Origin: Aduncisulcus paluster
Taxonomy: Eukaryota > Fornicata
Assembly (NCBI GenBank): GCA_024181965.1
Contig: BQXS01012585.1
Location: forward strand, 1 to 36,956
Direction of reading: 5' to 3'
Length of the DNA stretch: 36,956 nt
Positions 18,713-27,594 of the stretch are shown piece by piece. The position numbers and the translations under genes are program-made. Each line of letters starts with the position of its first letter. Within the stretch, counting starts at the first letter, position 1. The notes under the pieces are model-generated. The model saw only the letters and a program-made list of their open reading frames with translations, was not told where the DNA came from and did no database searches.

Positions 18713-20314
18713 ATGTCAGATGGAATAGGGAAAACATTTACGTACCTTGTCGTAAATGGCCATTATACTACCAAAAAATTTAAATTAAAAATCCCTGTTG
18801 CGCTCGTTCCATTCCATTTATATTTTCATCTTGTAAGGCGTTTAACAGCCCGTGCAAAAGTAGTATCAATATATGAAGAAGAGGCAAAAGATATAATTAA
18901 TTCATTTTTGAGGGAGAACGATGTTGATCTTTCAGTTTCTCCAGATACTGAATTCAGATCAAAGGTTAGAGAAGTAATACGGGATCTTCCCCACAATGTT
19001 AAGTCGAGAAGAAAAGATATAGAGATTCGTCCATCAATATATAGTGTTGATTCACTTGATTTTTCCCAGAATCCACAATATCCTTTGTCCCTTCTTGAAC
19101 ATTCCCTGAAATGTTTTCATGATGTTAGTATCTCGGGAAAAGAAGGGCATTCATCAAAGAAATTTAAAGTTACAGTTAATAGAAAAGCCAGAAAGACATT
19201 CTCTGGAGGAAAACCCGATGTTAAACCATCTGGTCACGAACGACACATTGTAACAATGTGTATAAATTATCTAAAGAGTCCAGAGCATCTTCATACCCCA
19301 TTATCGATATATACTCTTCGCTATATGGTTATTTCAGAATATATTAAGAATGTTGGGTGGAATCCAAGACCTCGCTATCTGGATTATCCTTTCCCATTTA
19401 TTACGGAGACTTTTGCTTCATATCCCAATGTAGATATCTTTTGCAGTGAACAAAGCTTTCGCTTCAGACCCAAATACCCGCTATATAAGGCCCCTCAAGT
19501 AGCCAGAGTTGTACCGCTGATTCAGAATGGAATATCGGCCAAAGAGCTCGAAGAAAGTTGCCCATCGACAAAATTGAAGTCCATTATTGCTAAACAAAGT
19601 GTTTGGGCCTTCGAGGAGCCTGGGAATGCTGCTGCAAATTTATTCAGTTTTGTTATGTTTCCCAATGAAGCACAGAGTCTATTTACGAAAGAAGAGTTGA
19701 AAACCGTTGCATTAAGCAAGCGTAGGGCCTCCAGTGACCATCGAAAGCTCTCTGCTCTCCTTAAGAAGAAGAGACCAGGTCAATCGGGTACATTATCCTC
19801 CTCATCCTCCTCATCATCATCCTCTTCCTCCTCCTCTTCAAAAAAACGGTCTGCGTCAAGTATTGGTGGGAGTGACCCGGGATCAAATGGAAATCCCAAT
19901 TCTACCCGTGGGATTGATTCAAGTTCTTCCTCCAGGTCTGAAGAAGATCCTGAGGACTCTAGTGATATGGATGGGAAAGAGGGAGACGATATTCCGGCAA
20001 TCTTGGATGTTGAGTTCGCTTCTGCATATACTCATAAGAAGGACAAACTCAAACCCCCAAGTTTAGTCGAAGAATTGGCACCAAAAGACCTTAGGGATGC
20101 TTGGGACTCCATAGGAGAAGTTAAGCGCATCAATCTACCTATTTTTAGAATCAATCGTGATGAGTTACTTCGGGAACAACGTCAGATTGGGAAAGATTCG
20201 TCAAAACGGAAACATGGTGCCAAATCAACTAAGTGCACAAATGATCATCTAATTAACAAAGATAGCGAAGAAGGAATACTGCTCGAAAGAGAATTTGCTC
20301 AATTTAAAGAGTAA
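18713..20314 (+). CDS. GTF2E2: Transcription factor IIE beta subunit-like protein
   Basis: A 533-residue protein. The ATG at 18713 is the first in frame; only TTG and GTG precede it. Residues about 173-250 look like the first TFIIE-beta winged helix (IVTMCINYLKSP..., ending in a PNVDIFCSEQSFRFRPKY stretch that matches the NP.IEV...Y.F.PKY core). Residues about 250-315 look like the second (gi...EL...CP, K..I......W). TFIIE-beta helps load TFIIH and open the promoter in RNA polymerase II initiation. The 170 residues before the core are unrecognised. After it come a basic segment, a Ser run coded by a TCC/TCA repeat (about 19797-19845), an acidic region and a basic tail. The protein is nearly twice the human length (291 residues). 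A divergent relative such as another winged-helix factor is possible. Confidence 0.65.
   Translation: MSDGIGKTFTYLVVNGHYTTKKFKLKIPVALVPFHLYFHLVRRLTARAKVVSIYEEEAKDIINSFLRENDVDLSVSPDTEFRSKVREVIRDLPHNVKSRRKDIEIRPSIYSVDSLDFSQNPQYPLSLLEHSLKCFHDVSISGKEGHSSKKFKVTVNRKARKTFSGGKPDVKPSGHERHIVTMCINYLKSPEHLHTPLSIYTLRYMVISEYIKNVGWNPRPRYLDYPFPFITETFASYPNVDIFCSEQSFRFRPKYPLYKAPQVARVVPLIQNGISAKELEESCPSTKLKSIIAKQSVWAFEEPGNAAANLFSFVMFPNEAQSLFTKEELKTVALSKRRASSDHRKLSALLKKKRPGQSGTLSSSSSSSSSSSSSSSKKRSASSIGGSDPGSNGNPNSTRGIDSSSSSRSEEDPEDSSDMDGKEGDDIPAILDVEFASAYTHKKDKLKPPSLVEELAPKDLRDAWDSIGEVKRINLPIFRINRDELLREQRQIGKDSSKRKHGAKSTKCTNDHLINKDSEEGILLEREFAQFKE
19797..19845. repeat. TCC/TCA trinucleotide tract encoding poly-Ser
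   Basis: An imperfect TCC/TCA run encodes a serine-rich linker of about 17 residues in the TFIIE-beta-like protein. Length variation is likely. Confidence 0.85.
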
Positions 20315-20824
20315 TTGTGAACCCAATGGATACTTCATTACTTCTCAAAAATATAAAAATAGTTTTATTCGAGAATATGTGGATAGTATCGGATTTAGTG
20401 GGGTTGTGTTAGTTCTCTTTCTCATGTTTCTATATTTAGGATGTCCATTGAACAAATATATATATATAATACAAAGTATTACTAGACAAAGAAGAAGATA
20501 TTCTGAAAAGAATGGAGGAATTTACTCGAACAGTTTGAATGTTGCCAACGTTGGTATTTCTTCACAACGGTCTTTGGTTTAATCACGAACCAAAAAAAAA
20601 AAAATTGATTGAAGTATTTTATTTTTTGGATACTTATGTCAACCACATCCTATTTATAGATACGCTGAGAAAGTCCTCGGTAGATCGTGATCTTTTTTTA
20701 TGAGGGATTCTAAATATAGATATTTATCGATATACTTTAATAAAACCATAGATATAATGCCAACAAAGCTGAAGTAGAGTTGTAATTTTGAAATACTGTT
20801 CTAAAAATAGACTTGGATCTAACT
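20315..20824. other. Intergenic region with an orphan open frame
   Basis: A plus-strand frame stays open from within the TFIIE-beta gene to a TAA at 20580-20582. It encodes a hydrophobic stretch (GVVLVLFLMFLYLGC) and a basic tail (RQRRRYSEKNGG), but has no ATG before the hydrophobic part. It may be a fragment of a membrane-protein gene or chance. The rest is AT-rich, with a short TA repeat near 20456-20470 and a poly-A run near 20588. The genes on either side converge here. Confidence 0.35.
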
Positions 20825-22180
20825 TTAACTATACTGATATTGCATGTATTGACCGGTGGCACTGAACTTTGAATAACCTTTAATCACCTTTTCTATAGCC
20901 TTGAGAAGATCTTTCTCAGATATTACTTTCCTTCTTTCTCTCACAGCGAACATTCCAGCTTCAACACAGACACTCTTGATATCAGCACCAGTTGAATTAG
21001 GGGTGAGACGAGCAAGAAGGTCGAACCTGACTTTCTTCTCAACGTTCATTGCCTTACAGTGGATACGGAAGATGTGAGCTCGTCCGACTTCATCCGGGAG
21101 ACCAAATTCGACCTGACGATCGATTCTTCCAGGTCTCAAAAGGGCTGGATCCAATGTATCGGGTCTGTTTGTAGCCATGAGCACCTTAATATTCCCTCTG
21201 GCCTCGAAACCATCCAGCTGGTTGATCAATTCAAGCATAGTTCTTTGAACTTCATTGTCACCACCTTCTCCATCATCGAAACGGACTCCACCAAAGGCAT
21301 CCACCTCATCGAAGAATATAATGCAGGCTCTCTTGGTCCGAGCGAGTTGGAAAAGCTCACGAACCATACGAGCACCTTCTCCAACGTAACGCTGAACAAG
21401 CTCACTTCCGATGACGCGAATAAAGGTAGCATCGGTACGATTGGCAATGGCACGGGCAGACAATGTCTTTCCGGTTCCAGGGGGACCGAATAAAAGAACT
21501 CCTTTCGGGGGGTCTATTCCGAGACGGGCAAACCTCTCAGGATGAAGCATGGGGAGTTCTACAACTTCTCGAAGCTTCAAAAGTTGATCTTTACAACCTC
21601 CAATATCTCCATATGTTACGTCAGGCTTGGCTTCCACCTCCATCATGGTCACAGAAGGATTGATTTTGGGAGGGAGGGCAATTCTGATATGATAACGAGT
21701 TCTGTCAACTCCAACACGCATTCCTTCTTCAATATCAGTAGGAGCAACATGTTGGGCACGCTTAACAACAAATTTAGCCTGTTGGGTGAGATCAATTAAG
21801 TATTTATCTGGTTCCCTCAAATCCTCATCAGGATCATCTTCATTTCCTGGAATACACTTTGTTACACGGGCAACTTGAAGAGGTCTTTCAGTCATCAAAC
21901 GTTGACGATCATGGGTTAACGTCCAAGTTGATGGAGGAGCAAGACCAGTATCACTTTCAGAAATACCACATGATAATTTTAATGCTGTTGCTAATTTATC
22001 AATTTTTGACTCGACCTTTTTTATCTTTCGACCAAATGGACCTTGACCCTTTTGAATAAGTTGATAAACTTGAATGTTAGAAAAAATGATTCGATTGATA
22101 AATTCAGAAGATACAGAAGAAAACAAATAACATACAAATAATTTAAGAACTGTAATATCTCGATGAGATAACTTTTCCAT
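20825..22180 (-). CDS. RPT1: 26S proteasome regulatory ATPase Rpt1
   Basis: An AAA+ ATPase of the proteasome base ring that unfolds substrates and feeds them to the 20S core. Visible motifs are the coiled coil ([10 protein letters not shown]), SDTGLAPPS, an OB segment ending [11 protein letters not shown], the Rpt1-type [16 protein letters not shown], Walker A GPPGTGKT, Walker [13 protein letters not shown], sensor [10 protein letters not shown], and arginine-finger region RPGRIDR. These distinguish Rpt1 from Rpt2-6. An 87-nt intron (22049-22135) has no in-frame stop; removing it gives VLKLF-GQGPFG, matching the plant and animal TYG(L)GPY segment. The spliced product from the ATG at 22180 is 422 residues, against about 433 in human; the acidic N-terminus is shorter. 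The final residues YMQYQYS match the family end. Confidence 0.96.
   Translation of the reverse strand: MEKLSHRDITVLKLFVCYLFSSVSSEFINRIIFSNIQVYQLIQKGQGPFGRKIKKVESKIDKLATALKLSCGISESDTGLAPPSTWTLTHDRQRLMTERPLQVARVTKCIPGNEDDPDEDLREPDKYLIDLTQQAKFVVKRAQHVAPTDIEEGMRVGVDRTRYHIRIALPPKINPSVTMMEVEAKPDVTYGDIGGCKDQLLKLREVVELPMLHPERFARLGIDPPKGVLLFGPPGTGKTLSARAIANRTDATFIRVIGSELVQRYVGEGARMVRELFQLARTKRACIIFFDEVDAFGGVRFDDGEGGDNEVQRTMLELINQLDGFEARGNIKVLMATNRPDTLDPALLRPGRIDRQVEFGLPDEVGRAHIFRIHCKAMNVEKKVRFDLLARLTPNSTGADIKSVCVEAGMFAVRERRKVISEKDLLKAIEKVIKGYSKFSATGQYMQYQYS
22049..22135 (-). other. In-frame spliceosomal intron of Rpt1
   Basis: It is 87 nt (3n), phase 0, starts GTATGT, has TTCTAAC about 30 nt before the 3' end, and ends CAAAAG. 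No in-frame stop is present, so retention would add 29 residues between the N-terminal segment and the coiled coil. Alignment of the flanking protein to Rpt1 families fixes the splice sites. Confidence 0.82.
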
Positions 22181-22670
22181 TGGGGGTGTGTTCCAAAAAA
22201 CGACAGAACTCAACTTGATCGTAACTGACAAGGAATGAGATATTATTAGTTAAGTATAGGAATAAATTTAATTTTGAATCTAGTTATATTATAAAATATT
22301 GTTATATTGGAGACGCAGATATTAAATATCGTCGATTTTGGTCTATATCTTAAATAGGCTGTATACGCAATTTATTTGCACATTATATCAATTGATTTTG
22401 GAATTTAAGATGTCTTTTGGCTATTAATTCTTTTGTTATTTTTAAGAATGACGACCCAGGAAATTTGAATAATTAACCCTTATAATTCGTTTTCATGTCA
22501 ATTAAAAAGCAAGAAAAAAACAAAAATATTCATATTTGTATTTATTTTATTCTAGATTTCCCTTCATTTTGCATTTTCTATCCCCTTTGTTGGGAAACTT
22601 GAAATGCGCATTCTTTGTTTACTGATAATACTGGATAATACTCATAGCTTAAACTTCTTGCCATAGAATA
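22181..22670. other. Divergent intergenic region upstream of Rpt1 and the CxxC-rich gene
   Basis: It must hold the promoters of both divergent genes. It is very AT-rich. No small ORF with an ATG, tRNA or known RNA motif was recognised. Rpt1 may have further 5' sequence here, since its N-terminus is shorter than in relatives. Confidence 0.4.
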
Positions 22671-23618
22671 ATGAACCCTTCTGAAGATTCGGTAATTGAA
22701 CCAGAAATGTTACGCCTTCAAGTATATATTGAGGGCGATTTCTCGTTTTACAGTTATACACACACACTCAGAAGTGTCAGTGATTATCATAAACAACTAG
22801 AAGAAGAAATGGGCGATCTTTTTCAGCATAAAGTATATATTAAAGTATTTTCAATTCAAGACTCGAAACGAAGTGACATAAATCCTAGATATCTAATGGG
22901 TGATGTATTCCAGAATAATGACTTTGTTTTTCCAATTAGGTCTCTATTGAATATAACGGCTGTCGACATTCAACCATTAGTTCTTAAAATCCCACGTTCT
23001 CTGACAGATGATTCCCACACACCTCGCGATGAGATATATGATCAGGCCGCACCTCCAAAACGCCAATCTCTTGGGTCATCAGGATTTGTTGAAAAGACTC
23101 CCATTCAATTTGAAACACAACCATCAACGAAACATTTGTCTCCAACTCAATTTGTACCCCCTGAGCCGAAACCTGTCGTTCTAAAGACTCATTCACATTC
23201 GTTTCCGCATGCTCACACGACTCCTATCATATCTGGAGGTAGATGTCAGCCATATTGTAGACCCCTCGCCCCTTTCGATGTTTATGATATGAAGTGTGAA
23301 AAATGTGGTGAAATTAAGGCGTTTTGTCCCAATAGTGGATCATATTGTACATCGTTATGTATGGCAGGTAAAAATAGAAAGATTAAATCTCAAGGGATGG
23401 ATTTTTGTTCCATATGTATTGGAAGGTACAGACAGAGCAAATATGAAAGTGGAATGCCCCATCAATGTAAGAAATGTAAACGTCCTTGGCTTATTTTAAA
23501 CGATGACGGCCATTGCAGGACCTGTCATACTTTTCTTAGTGGAAGAAGCAAACGTAGGAAAAGCGGAGAGCAGCTCGTCACTGATACTCCTTTCCGCCCG
23601 AGAAATAGAAAGAAATAG
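22671..23618 (+). CDS. Hypothetical protein with C-terminal CxxC zinc-knuckle region
   Basis: A 315-residue protein with ATG at 22671. The first 110 residues look like a compact alpha/beta domain (LRLQVYIEG, HKVYIKVFSI, MGDVFQNNDFVFPI). A Pro/Ser/His-rich linker follows (about 110-190, including HSHSFPHAH). Residues 192-285 contain a series of Cys pairs: CQPYC, CEKC, a lone Cys, CTSLC, CSIC, CKKC and CRTC, enough to bind three zinc ions. The tail is strongly basic (RSKRRK, RPRNRKK), suggesting a nuclear or nucleic-acid-binding role, which is an inference. I do not recognise the family. It is divergent from Rpt1. Confidence 0.72.
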   Translation: MNPSEDSVIEPEMLRLQVYIEGDFSFYSYTHTLRSVSDYHKQLEEEMGDLFQHKVYIKVFSIQDSKRSDINPRYLMGDVFQNNDFVFPIRSLLNITAVDIQPLVLKIPRSLTDDSHTPRDEIYDQAAPPKRQSLGSSGFVEKTPIQFETQPSTKHLSPTQFVPPEPKPVVLKTHSHSFPHAHTTPIISGGRCQPYCRPLAPFDVYDMKCEKCGEIKAFCPNSGSYCTSLCMAGKNRKIKSQGMDFCSICIGRYRQSKYESGMPHQCKKCKRPWLILNDDGHCRTCHTFLSGRSKRRKSGEQLVTDTPFRPRNRKK

Positions 23619-24126
23619 GATTAAATATCACAATAACATAATCAATAATATGCATTTTTCTTTCTTTATTAACTATTCTCCCGGTAGAGTTTATTCTACG
23701 TCTCTCATGTAGTTTACGGCGCTGATATCGTCCATTTCACACTGATAGATGCCTTATAACATATATATTCTTCCAAACTTCGATACTTTTCCATTTAATA
23801 TGATTGTATTATCCTTTCATCAGGTTCATATCGGTTGACCTCGGACTTTTGGTGCTGGTTACTCCAAAGGTGGAAATATTGGACATTTCATGGGATATTC
23901 ACTCCTAAATCTCTGTATGCACACAAGATTGTGTGTAAACAAATAAATGACCTGCTTTATTATCACTGAACGCGGCCTTAAACATGGTTTTTCTGGAAGT
24001 TCACCTCTTAGATCTAAGTTAGATCAATAAAATGTCAAATTGAGACGTTTATTTTTTAGTTACGCCCTTAAAATGTGGAAGTATATTGATATATTGGTGT
24101 TATTTAAGAGAAACATCTGCATACGC
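23619..24126. other. Intergenic region
   Basis: This lies between convergent genes. Around 23825-23945 the base composition is less AT-rich than its surroundings, with a small inverted repeat (ACACAA/TTGTGT, about 23930), so a non-coding RNA is conceivable, but no snoRNA, tRNA, snRNA or 5S signature could be matched. No credible ORF. Confidence 0.3.
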
Positions 24127-25029
24127 CTACTGAACAAAAGCTGTTACACTATCGGACCCAATAACGATCTGAGAATCCTCATTATCAGAGAGGGCGAGAT
24201 ATTCTAAGTAACTGAGAGTATTATCAACACCTCCAAGTTCAGCAGAATAATCGGCAATGGACGCAGCATACTGCTTGTTAACAACCCTGTTATAATTAGC
24301 CTTGTTAATGGAATCCTGCAGAACATAGATAGTGGATGTATTGGCATCATTCGCAATCACAGAAGCTTGGGCTGTGGCAGATCCTGTGGAGGTAGCCTGC
24401 TCGGCTTGAGCCAAAGCAATCTTCTGTGTATAGTTGTCCAGCTGTTGCGCCAATTGTTGTCCTTCATCCTTGGCCTCTTCGAAAGCATCAGGAAGATCCT
24501 GTTGAATGATGTTGAAAGCATCAATATTGATATAGAGAGAATCAGACAATCCAGCAGCTAACTCCTCCTTCATTTTTCCACCAATTGAGGAAATGTCATC
24601 AAAAAACTTAGAAGCGTCGTATTGTGCTGCAACATCACGAATAATATCTCTGACACGCAGAAGAAGCAGACTTTCGTAATCCATCAGAGCAATTGGGAAC
24701 AATTTGTTAACATTTTCACTTTGCAAAGAATATTGAACTGTACAGTCCATTTCAAGTTCTAATCCATCTTTGGTTCTTCCAGCAATATTCTTCGATCCAC
24801 TGATATCCAAAGTCTGTTGGGTCATTGGGAATTTGTAGAGAGCCTGGTAAAAACCAATGTAAGCTGGTCCGTTGGTATAAGTTTTCTCGTCAATATCTAG
24901 GGTGAAAACATTGTAACAAACTCCAACGTATCCGAAAGGAACAAATGTAAGAGAGCATGCAGCACAAATACCACCCACAAGTACAGCAACGCCTGCCCAG
25001 ACGAGGATAGCAATGACAAGTTCATTCAT
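24127..25029 (-). CDS. SPFH/Band 7 (stomatin/prohibitin-like) membrane protein
   Basis: A 300-residue protein with ATG at 25029. Residues 4-32 are a strong hydrophobic segment (VIAILVWAGVAVLVGGICAAC) that anchors it. An SPFH core follows: FVPFGYVGVCYN, GPAYIGF, TLDISGSKNIAGRTKDGLELEMDCTVQY with the typical T.DGL...D..(V/I).Y pattern, then LLLLRVRDIIRDVAAQYDASKF. The second half is an Ala/Gln-rich helix (EEAKDEGQQLAQQL..., LAQAEQA), as in band 7 oligomers. Such proteins form large membrane scaffolds. Which membrane this one occupies is not evident; no mitochondrial presequence is seen. A false partial copy of its 5' end (25319-25360) follows the second N gap. Confidence 0.8.
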   Translation of the reverse strand: MNELVIAILVWAGVAVLVGGICAACSLTFVPFGYVGVCYNVFTLDIDEKTYTNGPAYIGFYQALYKFPMTQQTLDISGSKNIAGRTKDGLELEMDCTVQYSLQSENVNKLFPIALMDYESLLLLRVRDIIRDVAAQYDASKFFDDISSIGGKMKEELAAGLSDSLYINIDAFNIIQQDLPDAFEEAKDEGQQLAQQLDNYTQKIALAQAEQATSTGSATAQASVIANDANTSTIYVLQDSINKANYNRVVNKQYAASIADYSAELGGVDNTLSYLEYLALSDNEDSQIVIGSDSVTAFVQ

Positions 25030-25628
25030 CTTTTAAATATTTTTTTCACGATAAAATTACAAGAGAAAAACTACAAAGAGAATCGTCTCGAATTTGAAAT
25101 GGGAAAATGGTCGATCTCACATAAATAATAATAAACTAACCGTTATGATAAAATGGATATTATTTTTTTTTAAGGTTTATTTGCACAAAATATCGATTTC
25201 ACAAAATCTGGGTAGAGTATCAAAAATAAAATCAACAATGTCAAAATAAATTCTCAAATTCGCCATAATTCACTTTCTTGCTGTTTTCTATGTTTGGANN
25301 NNNNNNNNNNNNNNNNNNACGCCTGCCCAGACGAGGATAGCAATGACAAGTTCATTCATCTTTTAAATATTTTTTTCACGATAAAATTACAAGAGAAAAA
25401 CTACAAAGAGAATCGTCTCGAATTTGAAATGGGAAAATGGTCGATCTCACATAAATAATAATAAACTAACCGTTATGATAAAATGGATATTATTTTTTTT
25501 TAAGGTTTATTTGCACAAAATATCGATTTCACAAAATCTGGGTAGAGTATCAAAAATAAAATCAACAATGTCAAAATAAATTCTCAAATTCGCCATAATT
25601 CACTTTCTTGCTGTTTTCTATGTTTGGA
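24989..25628. other. False gap: 310-bp contig overlap left unmerged around 20 N
   Basis: Bases 24989-25298 recur exactly at 25319-25628, with 20 N (25299-25318) between. The duplicated part includes the first codons and upstream region of the Band 7 gene. The real locus is about 330 bp shorter than shown. Confidence 0.95.
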
Positions 25629-25944
25629 TACAAACGGAATATCAGATAGAACATCTTCGAAACAGACTCGTTCATGGTCAATTCCCAGATTATGAAGAAT
25701 GCAAAAAGGTTACAACTCGCTGAAATTAAAACCGTTCCAGGTTACTCTCTGAATTGCGTCATGTGGTGATTCTCCACGCTAATTCGGAGTTCGAAATGTA
25801 TTTTTCTCCCTCATCGCAAATAGTCGGTTATTTCTACCAGATATATAAATATTGAACTTAAAGAGTTATGAATAGTTAATAGAGTTAATTTCCAATCAAT
25901 ATCAATGCTGAAAGAAATAAACTACAGTTGCACCAAGGCAAAAT
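25030..25944. other. Intergenic region (about 585 bp after collapsing the duplicate)
   Basis: It contains the Band 7 gene's upstream region, the false gap, and AT-rich DNA. Positions 25629-25800 are less AT-rich, but no ORF or RNA gene was recognised. Confidence 0.4.
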
Positions 25945-26502
25945 TTATCCCTCTCTACTATCAGATTCTTCAACAATTTCCACTTCTTTCTCACCGTCTT
26001 TGCGTCGTTTTTCTAAATATGTTTTTGTAATTTCTTCAACCTCTTTTCTTCTTTGAAGATAATTTTTATCACGTTCATCCCTAGTGATTCCGAGTTCCCT
26101 TGAAATTCCATATCCCTGCAATCCAAGAGCCTCACTTAATTGTGCTGCAAGTTGTAATGAGCGTTCAGAATCTCTTCTCCGAACAGAACGAATGAGTTTT
26201 CGTCTTGTATCCATATCTCGTTCAATTTGAGAAAATATGATAGATATTGTCCTTTTCTCAGCTTCTAGTTCATCAAATAATGCAGAACTACGAAAATCTT
26301 TGTCAAGTTTTTCAATAAGAGAACCATAATGCTTTTCGTATTTTTTTGATGCGTGGAGCAATTCAACCAATTGTGATTGCTTTTTCTCTGTCGGTGGAGA
26401 TTTCAAGTGTTTCTCCTGAATAACACGGAAAATTTGTTCATTTAATAATTCATTGGTTATTTTTTCGACGATAGAAGTGTAAAGCCCTTTTTCTATTTCC
26501 AT
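25945..26502 (-). CDS. Small coiled-coil hypothetical protein
   Basis: A 185-residue, highly charged and almost wholly helical protein with ATG at 26502. Heptad-like spacing is visible over about residues 45-120, followed by a short non-charged segment (ALGLQGYGISRELGI) that breaks the helix, then another helix rich in Lys/Arg/Glu and an acidic tail (EKEVEIVEESDSREG). No signal peptide, membrane segment or Cys motif. I do not recognise the family. It shares a 149-bp divergent upstream region with another coiled-coil protein, which hints at co-regulation but not at function. Confidence 0.65.
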   Translation of the reverse strand: MEIEKGLYTSIVEKITNELLNEQIFRVIQEKHLKSPPTEKKQSQLVELLHASKKYEKHYGSLIEKLDKDFRSSALFDELEAEKRTISIIFSQIERDMDTRRKLIRSVRRRDSERSLQLAAQLSEALGLQGYGISRELGITRDERDKNYLQRRKEVEEITKTYLEKRRKDGEKEVEIVEESDSREG

Positions 26503-26651
26503 TGTAAATATATGTGTAAATTAGTTGAAAATGATTGAATAAAATTCTATCAAAATAATCTAAGTATATTTTCTCAGATGGATATCTATGGTTGTGACAC
26601 AAGAAACATTTTTTTTTTTTTCGAAATTGCTTTTTTGGTCGAGGATTACCA
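26503..26651. promoter_or_regulatory. Short divergent promoter region between two coiled-coil genes
   Basis: The 149 bp between opposite start codons must serve both genes. It contains a poly-T run near 26609-26620 and no motif that I can name. Confidence 0.45.
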
Positions 26652-27377
26652 ATGGCAGAGCATTTAGAGATTTTAAAACAAGAAGATCTTAAACCATTAA
26701 GAACAAATCAAAAGAAAATAACCAATGATTTACATACAGCTTCAAGACAACTCCAAGAAGCAATAGATATTACTGGTGGTGAGATAAAGGAAAAATATTC
26801 TGAGATTAAATCATTAATTGGTGATCTAAATGGTTTGGGACAACAACTTAGAAGTGGAATTAAGCGTATTAGAGCTATCAGAAAGAGTTTGGCTTTTATT
26901 GGTTCTAAGATGCCGGATGATTCTCTTTTGCCAGAAGAAGACAAGGAATTCATGGAAAAACGGAAACAATGGCAAGAATTAAGAAAAACGTCACCAAAAA
27001 TGAAACCCGTTGACGTTTTTCTTAAAATGTTCGGTGAAGATATTGAAAAAGAACGTGAGGATAAAATTCGACAAGAAGAAGAAACAATGAAAGCAATTGA
27101 AAAGATGAAAATTGAAGAACAAAAAAAGCAGGCTGAAAAAGAGAAAGAATTGAAGGAAGACGAAAAGGTAGAACAACAAATAGCAGAAGAAAAGGAAGAA
27201 TCCGCGGGTGAAACGGGAGAAGATGCACATAAAGAGGAAGAAGATGCCCATAAAGAGGAAGAAGATGCTCCTAAAGAGGAAGAAGATGCTCCTAAAGAGG
27301 AAGAAGATGCTCCAAAAGAAGAAAAAGAAATTGATGATATCGATCAAGGTGAAGAAAAAATAACTCCTGATGAATGA
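26652..27377 (+). CDS. Coiled-coil protein, possibly KxDL/BLOC-1 related, with acidic repeat tail
   Basis: A 241-residue protein with ATG at 26652. Residues 1-100 are helical, with a TNQKKIT...L...L segment and RIRAIRKSLA near residue 75, which loosely resembles the KxDL (KXD1) family of BLOC-1-related lysosome/trafficking proteins. The diagnostic motif is not convincing, so this is only a suggestion. The second half is a Lys/Glu single-helix segment followed by five tandem 7-residue repeats of the type DA(H/P)KEEE and an acidic end. It is divergent from the 185-residue coiled-coil gene. Confidence 0.6.
   Translation: MAEHLEILKQEDLKPLRTNQKKITNDLHTASRQLQEAIDITGGEIKEKYSEIKSLIGDLNGLGQQLRSGIKRIRAIRKSLAFIGSKMPDDSLLPEEDKEFMEKRKQWQELRKTSPKMKPVDVFLKMFGEDIEKEREDKIRQEEETMKAIEKMKIEEQKKQAEKEKELKEDEKVEQQIAEEKEESAGETGEDAHKEEEDAHKEEEDAPKEEEDAPKEEEDAPKEEKEIDDIDQGEEKITPDE
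27219..27323. repeat. Five tandem 21-bp units encoding DA(H/P)KEEE
   Basis: Five nearly identical 21-bp units encode the acidic repeat tail of the coiled-coil protein. The first two carry His, the last three Pro, showing stepwise duplication. Confidence 0.92.
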
Positions 27378-27594
27378 TATCCTTTCAAATTTTTAAAGTG
27401 TGATCCTATTTCCAATTATCAATATATATAAATATCTTATTAACGCGAATTGATTGTTGAAATTTATTTGAGTATTTTTATGATAAATAAATACAATTTT
27501 CATTTTATAAAATCAATATCTAACAAATTTGTTTTGGCTTTTACTGCAATATATCTTTTCTAAAGCACGATTACCAATCCACTGTTTTGGACGA

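Noticed and set aside
22069-22131. Alternative Rpt1 intron using the AG right after CTAAC and a GTTATT donor
   Set aside because: It keeps the frame but leaves extra residues not found in Rpt1 and uses a poor donor; the 22049-22135 intron restores the conserved segment exactly.
23825-23950. Possible structured non-coding RNA
   Set aside because: The composition shift and small hairpin are suggestive, but no box motifs, tRNA elements or snRNA consensus could be matched.
26644-27578. GATTACCAAT shared upstream of the KxDL-like gene and Paf1 (26644 and 27569)
   Set aside because: A single shared 10-mer at different distances from the ATG is weak and not seen before other genes.
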